Part shown: positions 32,541 to 44,650 of the stretch, in pieces
Position numbering within the stretch: the stretch's first letter is position 1
Layout: each line of letters opens with the position of its first letter
Source: Rusavskia elegans
Taxonomy: Eukaryota > Ascomycota > Lecanoromycetes > Teloschistales > Teloschistaceae
Direction of reading: 5' to 3'
Length of the DNA: 64,000 nucleotides
NCBI GenBank assembly: GCA_011316305.1
Contig: SAUG01000057.1
Location: 539,040-603,039, forward strand
The notes under the pieces: model-generated
Told to the model about the DNA's origin: nothing
Databases searched by the model: none
The model's input: the letters and a program-made list of their open reading frames with translations, nothing else
Program-made: the position numbers and the translations under genes

Positions 32541-33390
32541 ATCGAAAGCGAAGAGGACGCCAAAATGCCCCTCTTTTGTAGGAATGTTAACCTCGATATG
32601 CAAATATGTCTTGAAGTTAGGCTGCAGCTTCCAGGAAACAAGCGGGACATGGTAGAGCAGCATCACGAAGATATTATGTCATCACGTGGTGCCTGTGGGG
32701 CGCTTGATGATAGATACCTTTTGGTGCTTGAAGCCGTGGTGTTACTGAACGAAGTACTAGGCGTGCTTGGGGAGCAGAAAGGCCAGTCGATTTTCATGAA
32801 TGTGTGCTGACGACCAAACGTTATTCAACGTCCAACCTGTCACCCCCATACTTCCCGTTAACTTCATGTTGTAGAGACTCCGCAGCTTGTGCAGTGAGGT
32901 GGGCGAATGGATTCCAATATGTCTTTTTCTTTCATCACTGCTGGCTCCAGAGTCGATATTACCAACATGAAAGGAACAATCTTTAAACGCTTCGAAAATT
33001 GAGAAATACTGGTATAGTACAATAAGCAGAAATGCCTTCGCCGCGTGCTCTGCATGTTGAGTCGACTGCTTTTTCAATAACGAATAGATGCATTCACCTC
33101 AGTTGATTGGAGAAGTTTTCACAACGGACAAGAACCTCTGACTCTGGTCATCGATCTATCAAGAAATATCATCAGGTTAAGTCGATAAGTCGAGTAATCT
33201 TCTTAGCTTCCTTCCTCACTTTGACATCAATCACATACATCACATTGTATTTGTAAATCAACACCTTTCGAATTGATTCCATACGCGTTACGACATCTTG
33301 GATACCGCATCTGATACACCAAACCGCTCTTTGTCAACTGTTCCAAATCCTTCCATGTAAGCTCGCTCGGCCCTTTTACAGGACCCGCTG
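32541..33390. other. Intergenic region upstream of the BTB gene
   Basis: No supported gene. In the BTB reading frame the sequence is open from 33315 but contains no ATG. A pyrimidine-rich ttcttcag at 33393-33400 could be an acceptor. Confidence 0.3.
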
Positions 33391-34112
33391 ACTTCTTCAG
33401 GGATTTACGCGATGAGGTAGTGGCTGTCTATGTCGGTGATGACGAGAGACCATTTCACATCCACCAAAAGTTACTTTGCTCGAAATCGACATACTTCAAG
33501 GCCGCCTTTGAAGGTTCATTCAAGGAGGCATCAGAGAAAAAGCTACACTTGCTCGATGAAGATCCCAAGATATTCCGATTCTACGCCATCTGGATCTATA
33601 ACCAGGACCTGGAGATTCGCGAAAACAACGATGAAGATCTCAACATCTGTTGCCGCTTGTATATCTTGGCAGACAAATTGGGGAGCGCGAGTCTTCAAAA
33701 CATAGTCATGGACGTCATTCACAAGATCATCAAACGTCGCCGTTACATTAGCCTGGAGTCCGAGACTGTTAACTTTGTCTACAACAATACCTTACCAGGT
33801 TCTCACCTCAGGAATATCCTTGTTGATGCAGTAGCATGGCAGATGAAAGCCGACTCCCATCCAGATCTCATCAATGCAGTCCCCGAATTTCTCTTCGCGG
33901 CTCTGAAAATATGCACGGGGCGTCTACCATTGAGACTGGAGGATGAAAAAGGACCCCTGGACATGAACCGGTGTATGATTTATCATGTTCATAGCGACGG
34001 CCATATATGTTCAATTACCCCACCAGCGTCAAAAGCTGAATCAGAATCCGATTCAGAATCCGACTCAGGATCCGACTCAGGATCCGACTCAGGATCCGAC
34101 TCAGAATCTTGA
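33390..34112 (+). CDS. BTB/POZ domain protein with Ser-Asp repeat tail; start not found
   Basis: The frame reads DFFRDLRDEVVAVYVGDDERPF... with the BTB hallmarks: FHIHQKLLCSKSTYFKAAF, FRFYAIWIYNQDLE (Y-x-x-W-x-Y region) and LYILADKLGSASLQNIVMD. BTB covers about residues 5-115; the rest (LRNILVDAVAWQM; DLINAVPEFLFAALKIC) is the usual fungal extension. The last 23 residues are a Ser-Asp-Gly-Glu repeat encoded by a 12-bp array. No ATG lies in frame upstream before a stop at 33312, so the gene needs an upstream exon (acceptor at about 33400 or 33381) or is a start-less remnant. Fungal BTB proteins of this kind may act as CUL3 adaptors, but no partner is evident here. Confidence 0.6.
   Translation, partial: DFFRDLRDEVVAVYVGDDERPFHIHQKLLCSKSTYFKAAFEGSFKEASEKKLHLLDEDPKIFRFYAIWIYNQDLEIRENNDEDLNICCRLYILADKLGSASLQNIVMDVIHKIIKRRRYISLESETVNFVYNNTLPGSHLRNILVDAVAWQMKADSHPDLINAVPEFLFAALKICTGRLPLRLEDEKGPLDMNRCMIYHVHSDGHICSITPPASKAESESDSESDSGSDSGSDSGSDSES
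34028..34112 (+). repeat. 12-bp coding minisatellite
   Basis: Units of the type tcaggatccgac / tcagaatccgac are repeated about seven times in frame and encode alternating Ser-Asp/Ser-Glu/Ser-Gly. Four units share the exact sequence tcaggatccgac or a one-base variant. Confidence 0.75.
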
Positions 34113-34405
34113 GAAGATCTTCAAAGGACGGCACAGACGGATGAATGGCGTAAAACAAGAATACGGTCTTATCAAGATGTTTTAAACTAATAACGTAATG
34201 CTCCCTGGCACTCCAAACGGTTTATACATCATTACTCCATGCGAATATCAGTCACTTGGCCCGCGGCCACGATTAATATACGCTGCAGGAACAATCTCCA
34301 AGCTTCAACCTCGTAACTGCAGACTTGAAAGAGCATCAATTGACCTTATGATCGCAGCCTTCACATAGCATCAACAATCATGATCTATTGGATAATTCAT
34401 GGATA

Positions 34406-35746
34406 TCACAACCTCCTATAAACATGCACCTGCATCCTCATATCCTCCAACGCAATCGGATACCTCAATTCCTCCCTCAACCTGCACCATCTCGAATCCT
34501 CACTATGCATTTTCTCCCACCGCTTTCCCCCTTCTGCTTCCTCTTCGCTCCCTCCCTCGTCTCCTCCCCCATCCTTCGCAACTTCTAAAAGCGTATGATC
34601 AAGAAGCCATTTCATCGGATATTTCTTCACCCCCTTTTCCTTTTCCCGTTCCTTCTGCGTACCCCCGCCGGGACCCAACCCTTCTTCTTGTTGAGGTGAA
34701 ATATCGCTCGAGCCACCTTTGCCATTATTATTCAACGCCAAAGTCGAATAACTCCCCGGACTATCCACCACAACCAGCAAACACCCCCTCTCCACACAAC
34801 CCGTCAAATCCAATAACATCTTCGTTGTCTTCGCAATCGAAATACTGTACAGTTCATTCAACGTGAACATTAATGTCACGATTTTCGCATCATGACATAG
34901 ATCTCTTAAATACTGATTGGACATATAGAGGATATCGCGCTGTTGGAATGTTAGGTTGAAGTTCGCCGGCTGTATAAGCGGTCCATTCGCTGTTGTTGTG
35001 GAGTTGGAGTTCGAGTTTGGAGTAGCTGGTGATGATGATATTGGCGATGTGGTGATGGTGGTCTCCAGTTTCGATAGCACGGATGCCCAGGGCGCGATAT
35101 CCAGGACGACGATATCCCACGCCCCATTCCCCTTGACTACTTCACCCTCACCGCCTCCCTTATCCCCATCTCCATCCCTATTCCCCTCCCCTTCACCACC
35201 CCCTCCACCCTCTACCCCCCTCCAACCAACCAACCCCCCCAAAGCAACAACCTCAGCCCCCGCTCCCCCACCAAAACACACCACCTTCCCTCTCCCCTTC
35301 TTCCTCCCCCCCTCCCCACCCCCGCCACCTCTCAAAACCCCACCCAACCCCCCCTCCCCAAAAACACCCACATAAGCAACCGCCCTCACCGCACTCCACC
35401 TCACAGCATAAGCTTCCAAACACCCTTCATCAGCAAACGCCTTCTCAAACTCCCTGTTGAACAAAAACCCTTTCACGACTTGGATGTCGGCTTTGAGTTT
35501 CGGGACGTCACGTAGTCGATCGCTGAATGCGGTGGAGAAGGTGTTTAGGATGTTTTGATGGAGGTTGGGGGGGAGATGATGTGATGGGTTGGTGGTGGGT
35601 GGGTGAGCAGTAATGGGTGTGGTGGACTTGGGGGGATTTTTAGATGGGGTGGAGGTTTTTGATTTGGGGTTGGGTTTTGATTTTGTTTTGGGGGTTAGTT
35701 TGGAGGAGTCTCGGATACGGTTTCCGGGGTGTTTTTGGCCGGGCAT
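34406..35746 (-). CDS. BMT6: BMT6-type 25S rRNA (uridine-N3) methyltransferase
   Basis: Single exon, 446 aa. The N-terminus is basic (PKTKSKPNPKSKTS) as in nucleolar proteins. The SAM-binding fold begins with KVVCFGGGAGAEVVALGGL (glycine-rich motif I), and WDIVVLDIAPWASVL is the acidic strand/motif II region. The family signatures are QQRDILYMS and LMFTLNELYSISIAKTTKMLL. It belongs to the putative SAM-dependent methyltransferase family that includes yeast Bmt6, which modifies a uridine of 25S rRNA. Two low-complexity Gly/Glu/Arg insertions (residues about 135-205 and near 400) break the fold in primary sequence and make the plus strand extremely C-rich at 35130-35400. Stop at 34406. Confidence 0.85.
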   Translation of the reverse strand: MPGQKHPGNRIRDSSKLTPKTKSKPNPKSKTSTPSKNPPKSTTPITAHPPTTNPSHHLPPNLHQNILNTFSTAFSDRLRDVPKLKADIQVVKGFLFNREFEKAFADEGCLEAYAVRWSAVRAVAYVGVFGEGGLGGVLRGGGGGEGGRKKGRGKVVCFGGGAGAEVVALGGLVGWRGVEGGGGGEGEGNRDGDGDKGGGEGEVVKGNGAWDIVVLDIAPWASVLSKLETTITTSPISSSPATPNSNSNSTTTANGPLIQPANFNLTFQQRDILYMSNQYLRDLCHDAKIVTLMFTLNELYSISIAKTTKMLLDLTGCVERGCLLVVVDSPGSYSTLALNNNGKGGSSDISPQQEEGLGPGGGTQKEREKEKGVKKYPMKWLLDHTLLEVAKDGGGDEGGSEEEAEGGKRWEKMHSEDSRWCRLREELRYPIALEDMRMQVHVYRRL

Positions 35747-35749
35747 GGT

Positions 35750-36231
35750 TGATGATGGAGGAAGGTTGATGGATGGGGTTTGGGATGGGGTTTGGTAGGG
35801 TTAGGGTCGAGGACCATGGGATGATGGAAAATGATAAATACTGTAGAGTTAATCATGAAAACAAGGATGGATATGTAGACCAATCACCAAAGCTCGGATC
35901 ATGCCTTTCGAAAGTCGGAGGCTGGTTAGAATCGTGTCAGAATTCTCGAAGTCTGAGGATATTATTATTGATGCTGTATATGATACAATTGATTTGACTA
36001 TTACCGGTGATGACTTGTACTATGGACACCATTCCCAGCTGCCACTTCTTGTGCTTGTTAGTATGCTCTCCTGCAACACAACTGACTCCTCTCGTTAGCC
36101 TCTCCTTTATCTTCGCCTCTCAAGAAAAGAGTCTCGCCAACGCTCACAGAGCATTTCAGTCCAAGTCCCAGAAGGCCATCCTATGCACGTGTTTACTTGT
36201 TGTTTCTCTCCTTTCGTACGAGTACCATTCC
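35750..36231. other. Intergenic stretch
   Basis: AT-richer DNA between the BMT6 start at 35746 and the 3' end of the GPI-protein gene. No gene seen. It should hold the BMT6 promoter. Confidence 0.35.
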
Positions 36232-37347
36232 TCACATCATCATCGCCACGCCGACTGCTCCTCCAAGCAGACACACAATCTCCCAACCCAATGTCCCCAG
36301 CCTGACTGCCCCCACACCCGACTGCAACGCCGGGTCACTGCCTTGCGGTGTGCTTCCTCCTACAGCTCCTGCTTCCCCTGTAGGCGTAGCTGAAGCATCG
36401 CCGCCAGCCGGAACGACGGTAACGGCAGTGACGGTGCTTTGGCTGCCGTCTGGCAGAGTGGTTGTCTGCAGCACGACCGAAGTGCTGGAAGCCCGACGGG
36501 TGGTGCGTACTGAGGTTGTGGCGGGGGATGAAGAGCCACGGTTCGAAGATCTTGACAGAGTGACGTAGCCGCCTCCGACTGTGGAGATGATGGTGATGCC
36601 TTCGGCGTCGGTGGTAGTGATGACTTGGCCGGCTGTGAGCGATGGGGTGGAACCGCCTGTGAAAGCGCTGGAGGTCGCGGTCGGGTTCTCCCCTTCTTCG
36701 GCGCTCGTGGGCTGGGAGCTGTTCTCGCTGCCCTCGCTGCCCTCGCTGTTTGGTGCGTTGGGAGAGGTGCCGGCGGACGTGGTGGTCGCTGGTGGTTGGT
36801 TCGGAGAGCCTCCAACCGACGCAGTGGGTGCGTTCGAATCGCCCTCGAGCGTACTGCCTTGGACGGGGCCTATTGCGTCTGGTGTCGCAACAGCAGAAAC
36901 GCTGAGAGATGGACCTGCATCAGGCGTTGAACCTGCATCGGTGGCGGGATTTTCGGGCGCAGCTGATGTATCTGAGGGGCTTTCGGGCAAGGGGGTGGTT
37001 GGTGATGGGTTGTCAGCTGGTGTGGTGGCAGGTGTGGTGCCGTTGCTTGGGATGTCTTGACGTTTGGCTTTGGCGACTATGGTGCTGGCCACAGAAGGTT
37101 GTTCTCGGTGGATTGCTTCGACGGCGGTACGGTCCTCCTTGAACATGCCATGTTTGAACTTCTTGGGAGAGTAGTCGTGGAGAGCAGCGTGCAGGGCTTG
37201 CTGGTCGACCTGTTCCAATAGTTTGTTGAATTCTTCAATATCCGACTGAGCCTCTTTATCCAGGGATTTCTGATAGCTATCCTCAGCTATAGAGACAGTC
37301 AGGAGTCCAAAAAGGACGCCAGCGAGGATGCCACGGCGTGGCAACAT
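36232..37347 (-). CDS. Secreted Ser/Thr-rich GPI-anchored cell-surface protein
   Basis: Single exon, 371 aa. Residues 1-21 (MLPRRGILAGVLFGLLTVSIA) are a signal peptide. Residues 22-90 are a helical domain (LDKEAQSDIEEFNKLLEQV; HALHDYSPKKFKHGMFKED) ending at AKAKRQDIP, a Kex2-type KR site. The next 250 residues are Thr/Ser/Pro/Ala-rich mucin-like sequence. Within them lies a region common in fungal wall proteins (GQVITTTDAEGITIISTVG; TTLPDGSQSTVTAVTVV). The C-terminus (GWEIVCLLGGAVGVAMMM) is hydrophobic and fits GPI attachment. It is probably a heavily O-glycosylated wall protein whose N-terminal part is released. No enzymatic domain. Confidence 0.75.
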   Translation of the reverse strand: MLPRRGILAGVLFGLLTVSIAEDSYQKSLDKEAQSDIEEFNKLLEQVDQQALHAALHDYSPKKFKHGMFKEDRTAVEAIHREQPSVASTIVAKAKRQDIPSNGTTPATTPADNPSPTTPLPESPSDTSAAPENPATDAGSTPDAGPSLSVSAVATPDAIGPVQGSTLEGDSNAPTASVGGSPNQPPATTTSAGTSPNAPNSEGSEGSENSSQPTSAEEGENPTATSSAFTGGSTPSLTAGQVITTTDAEGITIISTVGGGYVTLSRSSNRGSSSPATTSVRTTRRASSTSVVLQTTTLPDGSQSTVTAVTVVPAGGDASATPTGEAGAVGGSTPQGSDPALQSGVGAVRLGTLGWEIVCLLGGAVGVAMMM

Positions 37348-37560
37348 GATGAGTTGAACCTCAAATGTTGATCGGCGTGAAGTTGATGATCACACCAGAA
37401 GGGCAGACAACTGAGGAGGAGGTTCGGGACAACCGTTGGCGCAAAGGAGATTGGCGCCAAGATCTTTGAGTTTTAAGCCTGCACTCGTTATTGGCTACTA
37501 CATCTCGTGTCTATTTTTGGGACTGACGTTCCTATGACGGCAGACGGAGTACTACTGCTA

Positions 37561-37848
37561 TTATGTGGAGCGCTTTGCTGTGCATTCTTCAATTCTCGGA
37601 CCAGTACCTTTTGGTTGCTCAACCTTCTCATGTGCGAAGATGATGCAGAAACCCCCAAAACTGTCTCTCACAAATACTGTTAACGCTGCCTTGCCGATCC
37701 CGGGGTATTTCTCCTCCACAATATCAACTATTGAATCCACCACCCCCTCGAACCCTTTTCCATCAATCTTCATTATATAGACTCGTTGAAAAGTAGCATT
37801 GAACACATATCGAACACCAAGCCTGTCCGCACTCGCCGACATCCCCAC
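37561..37848 (-). CDS. In-frame ORF directly after the RhoGAP stop (extension or separate small gene)
   Basis: Ninety-five codons follow the RhoGAP TGA without a frame change. The sequence looks like a folded protein (LGVRYVFNATFQRVYIMKI; VDIVEEKYPGIGKAALTVFV; DSFGGFCIIFAHEKVEQ). It is not low-complexity like the RhoGAP tail. An independent ATG exists at 37842. A candidate intron of 60 nt (37823-37882; GTCTGATATG donor, GCGGACAG acceptor) would remove the TGA and keep frame, giving an extended RhoGAP C-terminus. The branch site is weak. Readthrough is less likely because the base after TGA is G. I do not recognise the domain. Confidence 0.4.
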   Translation of the reverse strand: MGMSASADRLGVRYVFNATFQRVYIMKIDGKGFEGVVDSIVDIVEEKYPGIGKAALTVFVRDSFGGFCIIFAHEKVEQPKGTGPRIEECTAKRST

Positions 37849-40463
37849 TCAATTCCCAGCGGCTGCCGGTTGCATATCAGACGCGCCCCCGTTTGTCGTA
37901 TTACCCTCTCTTTGCACTTCCACCGACCTGCCTCGACCAGCCATTCCCTCATTGGCAATCGCTGATAAGCTCTGTTTACTACCAGATCGTCCTTCCACCA
38001 AATTCCGTGGAGGACTCTTGGCTCGTTCCTTCTCCGCTTCTCGCTCCTTTCGTTCCTCCTTGACCTTGGCCACTTTGCCTTTGATCCATCCGATCGGCCC
38101 TCGTTTCTCCGCCGGCTCAGGACTCGTTTCTTTCGGGCTGAGGGTTACGCGCTCTCTGGAAGGTGTTGTCTCTGGGCTTGACGCTTGAACGCTTGATGGG
38201 GCAGCAGCCTCGACGACAGCCGGCCCTTGACTCTGCGCTATAGCTTCTGGTTTCGCTTTGCTGGTGCTGACGATGGATGTGGTACTCCGCTCAGCAACGG
38301 CATTCGAACTGATCTCAGATGTGCTCGAGCCTGGAACCGGGTGCTCCCCGTTCTTCTTGGCCGAAGATGAGAACCGCCACCGATGCTTCTTCTCCTTCTT
38401 CTTCGTGTTGGAGGTTAGATCATCTGCATGCTCCGCTTCCGATTGACTCGTGACATCTGTCGCCGACGTGCGAGAGCGGAGAGATGGTGCGGGAGACTTG
38501 GTAGACTTCACTGTTGGACTTTGCGCCTGTGTAGCCAAGTGGTCGGCGTTCGGTGGAGCGTTGGTGTTCGGCGGTGCTTCTGTCGTCGGTGTGGCGCTGG
38601 TGTTGGATAGTAACGGCGGAGGTTGAACTATTGCGGTGGCCATCGGATCCTCTTGATGTTGACCATTCGCTCCAGGCGTAAGTAAAGGCGTGTAGAAAGA
38701 CTGGCCGGCCGGAGAATCGGGTAGATCATGAAGTGAGTGGGTTGAGCTCTGAGCACTAGGGCTGGCACCTTCAGGCCGCTTCTTTTTGAGCTTATTCGGT
38801 GCACGGCCGTCTCGGCGTTCGCTATCACTCGTAGGAGATTTGGCGAATAGCCCAGAGAGCTTCCGTTCTTTCGTTGGCGTACCGGACTCGGGTCTACTGA
38901 ACACTGGTGCGGGTGGTTGGAGTTTCAGAGCTTCTGGCTTGGACTCTGGCTCATTTTCTGTCTTTGCTTCCTGCTTGGGCGGTTCTCCTTGGCTTTGAGG
39001 CTTAATCTTTGAACTCTTTTCGATACCGAGGCCGGAAGGTTTTTCTGCGGTAGGGGTGACCGAGGAGTTGCTTGAGGGTGAAGGAGCCTCAGATCGAGGC
39101 CCATTACGGGATCCTGGCGAGAGAGACCGATTCTTTGCGGCGACATCTCCAGCTGCAAGGTAATTATTCGGCGCAGATTCGTTCTCCATCGAACTGGTCA
39201 TGTCCAAAGGCCTGCTGAATCTCGATGGTATGCCCGGCGACCTTTTCGAGGGGACTGTGTTACTCCGGTGGACACCACTGCCCATGGTATGTGGGCTTCC
39301 AGGCACGGATCCCGCGGGACTTGGCATATTACCGGACTGCTTGGAGCCGTTGGATGAGACGGACACATTTCTTCGAAGGCCGCCGAACTTGCGGAGACTA
39401 TCTGTTCCACCGCTTGCGTTCGAGCTGGACCTGCCTACACCAGATTTCGGCGTCGCAGGCGAGCTTGGCTGACGAGTTTGCACGCCACTTTGGACATCTT
39501 TGACGGTTTTCTCGTCGGCAGCAGTACCGCTCATCCCAACGAGGAAGCTATCCTGGTTTTCAATCAGAAAAATCAGGACATCTTGGCTCAGTCGGTATTC
39601 CTTAGGCTCCATGTCATGATTAGGATGTGACAGTAGGCCAGGCTGGAAGATTGCTGAAAGATTGCCTGAATTCATGCGATTCAAATCGGACTTCGAGGCA
39701 AAAACAGCTAATAAGTCAAGAATGTACAAAAGCAGCTGTCGGTTCAGGGCTGGTAACTCCGTAATAAGCTTTTGGTATGTGGCAATTGCTTCTGCATGGT
39801 TGAAATCGCCAGTGTCTTGCGCCGTTGACTCAAGATGTTCGGTTCCCACAGCTTGAGATTGGTGGCTTCTCAAAGGGTCCCGAAACCTCTCATAGAACTC
39901 AAGAGGTACAATCGGCTGCGGTAGGTTGTTTAAGTAGCGGCGGAGTATATTGGCTGCATCATGTACGGTGTACCCTGTCCAGTCGAGACCTTTTCCGTAA
40001 CGATCCGGGGAGTCAAAGACGGTTTGAAGCTCCTTGATGCGCTTGTTCGACCCGCTTAATCGGAAGATTCCTTCGACATCGGTAGCTAGGGTAACATTAG
40101 CCTTCGGCAATGGTCCAGGAGAAAGATCAGTGAAGACAGACCCTTTTCCTTCAAAAAGACGCCACATTTCGCGACAACGATGGGCACATAGCCGTATATA
40201 TAGCTTTCACCGTGCTCGTTTGTCAAAGAAATCGCAACGTTTGCGTATCGGATGCTGTCTTGTAGTGCAACGCCGAAGATTCCACTCGGAGGCTCGGTAT
40301 TGTCAACCTTTTCTTCCTCTTTCTTGGTGTTCTTCTTGAAGTTTTTCCACCATGATGCTAGATCGCGCTTCGACGCAGGAGTCACCGTGTTCTGCGCTGC
40401 GACTGGAACAGGCTGATTAAAAGATTGCCGAGTAGAAGGTGCGGCAGGGTTGCCGGTCGCCAT
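37849..40463 (-). CDS. Sac7-type Rho GTPase-activating protein
   Basis: Exon 1 40463-40142 and exon 2 40085-37849, with a 56-nt intron (GTCTGT, GGCTAATG branch, CCTAG), 852 aa. The RhoGAP domain spans about residues 60-270: IFGVALQDSIRYANVAI, then GIFRLSGSNKRIKELQ with the arginine finger (Arg116), YLNNLPQPIVPLEFYERF and MNSGNLSAIFQPGLL. The remaining 580 residues are Ser/Pro/Lys-rich and disordered, with a basic C-terminal patch (KGKVAKVKEERKEREAEK). Sac7-like GAPs switch off Rho1 and tune wall synthesis and actin. The intron cuts directly before the arginine finger. The stop at 37849 is followed by an open stretch in the same frame (see next entry). Confidence 0.88.
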
Positions 40464-40469
40464 ATCGAT

Positions 40470-41574
40470 TGTGATCGCAACGGTCTAGGCCAGAAATTGG
40501 GTCACTCTTAAAAGTTACTGTCCAGAGTCGAGGCGTTCGGAATGTTCAGGTTGTCAATTAGCGGATGACTTCTGGCTTTGCGACGCCAGTATTCCGTTCT
40601 TCAAGCACTCCGCGCCGTGAGTCTAGGTTTCCTGTTGACAGCGAAGGTCGATTTAGGGGGTTGGGTTGTGATCAACAAAGGTAGTCGCGACTGCAGGAGG
40701 CCTTTGGCGGACAGCTGATAGAAGGTAGGACGCGCCGGGATTGCCGACTTGTGCGTTATGCAGCTGCAACGCCGTTGAACGTTGGCACGAACCGCTGATG
40801 ACTCCAGGAGCAAAGCCGGCTTTATTGATCGACAGCACGAAAGAGGTAGTGATGAGGACTGGTTGGGCGATCGCAGGCTCTTGCTGACCTGTCCGTACCA
40901 AGAAGCTATTTCGGGAGCAAATTTTGAAGGGTGATGGGTGCAGCCCCAGCGTCGAAAAGGTTGGGCAACTGTGGCGTACAGAGTACAAGGATCCTCAATG
41001 GTGCGGACGCAGTTGACCTGCCGGTCCTTGAGTCTTCGAGTTTGCGCAGGAGGAGACGTCAAGCTTGATAATATGGGGAGGTCCAGCGGTCACGATGCAC
41101 GAACAAGCCTCGCTAAGGAGCGGAAGCTGGCAGGCATGACAAGCCACGCTTTACGGCTGGATGAATGGATGAATAGATGAATGGATGCGCTGCACGCGAT
41201 GGCCAAGCGGACTGTAAGCTGATGAGCAAACTTGGAATCCTGTCGCTCCTTCCTTTCTTTCGACTTTAGAATGGTTGAGGAACGCAAGGCAGAACAGAGG
41301 AAAATGGGATGGGGAAGCAATCCCGTGTCGGCGATCTGGGTTGGTGGCTGTCATCTCGTAAGGGCCTGAGATTAGCGTGAATCGCGCTGTCGGCTGCCGT
41401 AGCGAAGTGGAGCCGCCTTTCTTGGCTCGTGGAATTCTCCCTTGAATGAGCTCTGGACCTTCATCGAACCTGCCCCGGCTCAGTAGTGTGGTCCAGACGT
41501 CCCCGCTACAAGACGAAACCTCACAAAGCTGCGTATATGCTGCTCTAGTCTATCTTCGGATCCAAGAAAGCAAG
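40470..41574. promoter_or_regulatory. Divergent promoter region, RhoGAP / TIM9
   Basis: 1.1 kb between two divergently transcribed genes. Frames here (for example 40601-41062 minus) have no motif. A short GATGAATG-type tetranucleotide repeat lies at about 41156-41186. No core elements can be named with confidence. Confidence 0.35.
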
Positions 41575-41986
41575 ATGGAAGCGTTGGTCGTCCCTGGAGC
41601 TTCACAATGTGCTTAATCATACCGCAGCTGACGACGTGCATCCAGACTGAATGCCAACGAGCAGCGTGAACTGCAGACCAGAATGGAGAGAAAACAGATC
41701 AAAGACTTCATGACCGTACACAACCTCCCGTCATAATACTCCGCAATCAAAGAGTGTATCGAATGACCGGCTGACCCTTTGCCCTCCATAGGTGTATTCA
41801 AGACTTATCCAGAACTGTTTTGAATCATGCGTCAATGACTTCACAAGCAAAACCCTCGCTTCCCGGGAGCACGGCTGTGTGATGCGTTGTGTGGACAAGC
41901 ATCAGAAAGCAGCCGAAAGAGTGCAGCTCAGGTTTTCAGAACAGAATGCTGCTTTGATGCAATCTGGACAGATTCCCGGTCAATAG
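41575..41986 (+). CDS. TIM9: TIM9, small mitochondrial import chaperone
   Basis: Three exons: 41575-41582 (8 nt), 41646-41715 and 41792-41986, 90 aa. Reading [19 protein letters not shown] through the first junction reproduces the N-terminus expected of Tim9. The last exon carries the twin CX3C motif (CFESC and CVMRC), VNDFTSKTL between them, and [14 protein letters not shown] at the end. Tim9 forms a hexamer with Tim10 in the intermembrane space and escorts carrier proteins to TIM22. The length of 90 aa is typical. Intron 1 (63 nt) begins GTTGGT, a weak donor, and ends CATCCAG; intron 2 (76 nt) begins GTACAC and ends CATAG. The first exon thus carries only ATG GAA GC. Confidence 0.88.
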
Positions 41987-43032
41987 AAGCTGCACGGGTA
42001 TGTGCTTGGAATTCGGATATTCCAGCGCGAGCTTCTTGGACGTCCTCAAACAGTTATCGAGGACGCCCTTGGGAACGGACTACGAACAAGGTTGTACGAT
42101 ACGGTAGCGACGGTCCCTCTCCGCTCCGGTCGAGCAATGGAGCAAAAGCATATTATCCATGTATAACAAGCGAATATGTTGGGGTCGACGATACTTATTT
42201 TGTATATGGGCCCCAGCGCCTCGAGAGAGCTGAGCAGGGAGCTCGGAAAGGACCTTTATCTCCTTGGATTGTGCTGGCAACAACAATACTACGAGCTTCG
42301 GTCAAGACGAGTATCCAGCGTGCCTTCTTGCGAACAATGTTGTCGAAGCAAAGTTTGGAAAACATTATTACAATACCAATCGTCTCCGGCCGCTACCCGT
42401 TCCTTGACCTTGACCCCTCTCCAGCCACTTGGGCTTTTGAGGCTGGTTGCCTCTCGTCATTCGCCTTCAAACACATGTCCACAAGCTTTTTACTTGCTCC
42501 GACAGGGGATTGGATTTGGGATTCCCTTGAGGTGTCGAGTGCTCCAATTAAGGAGCGAAATGATAGAGTCATACGTCTCAAAAACTTCGATCCCCTATCT
42601 CTTGAACTCCGTATACCTTAGCTTCCCTATTCGCTTGGGGAAATGTATGCCTATCTGCGAAGACGGCAGTACGCGCGGCGAATATTTACTTTCTCTCAAT
42701 GTGCCTATTTAATTTCTCCTGTCTCCCAACATCAAACTGGTCAATTGATCTTACACTTTTCCTTTCAAATTCAACGATGCGGGAGCAATATACGTCGTTA
42801 CTTCATGTATTGATGCATGGAATCCGGAAATAATACCTCGATGCGTACAGGCCATCCTTGGCGCACTTTTCCTTCGGATCTAGTCCCCTCATTCGCCCCT
42901 CATTTCGTCACCGGCATTTTGTCGATTTCGAGAAAATATTACCGCAGTACATACTCAAAGGAATCACTGCTTGATCTTATCTGCAATTGCACAAGTTCTT
43001 CAAAAGAAACCCATCGAACGCGTCCAACGACA
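41987..43032. promoter_or_regulatory. Region between TIM9 and the alcohol dehydrogenase gene
   Basis: The plus frame 41887-42621 overlaps TIM9 in another phase and has no domain, so I treat it as chance. The stretch should hold the TIM9 3' end and the promoter of the dehydrogenase. Confidence 0.35.
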
Positions 43033-44533
<1,501 letters not shown>

Positions 44534-44650
44534 GCATATAAGCCATTTCTCGGTGGAAGGAGGCCGGCTGTACTTCAATTGGAATTCTTGAATGTACATA
44601 ATGTAATCCAAATATGGAACCGCGTCGTTGGGTATATTTTTCACAAATCT

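Noticed and set aside
36360..37060. Long frames in other phases over the GPI-protein gene.
   Set aside because: They mirror the Ser/Thr/Pro-rich coding sequence; the minus frame 36232-37347 has the signal peptide, Kex2 site and GPI end.
40601..41062. A 153-codon minus frame between RhoGAP and TIM9.
   Set aside because: Located in a divergent promoter region; no motif, and the composition is random-like.
41887..42621. A 244-codon plus frame.
   Set aside because: It overlaps the last exon of TIM9 in another phase, starts at a non-ATG codon and has no motif.
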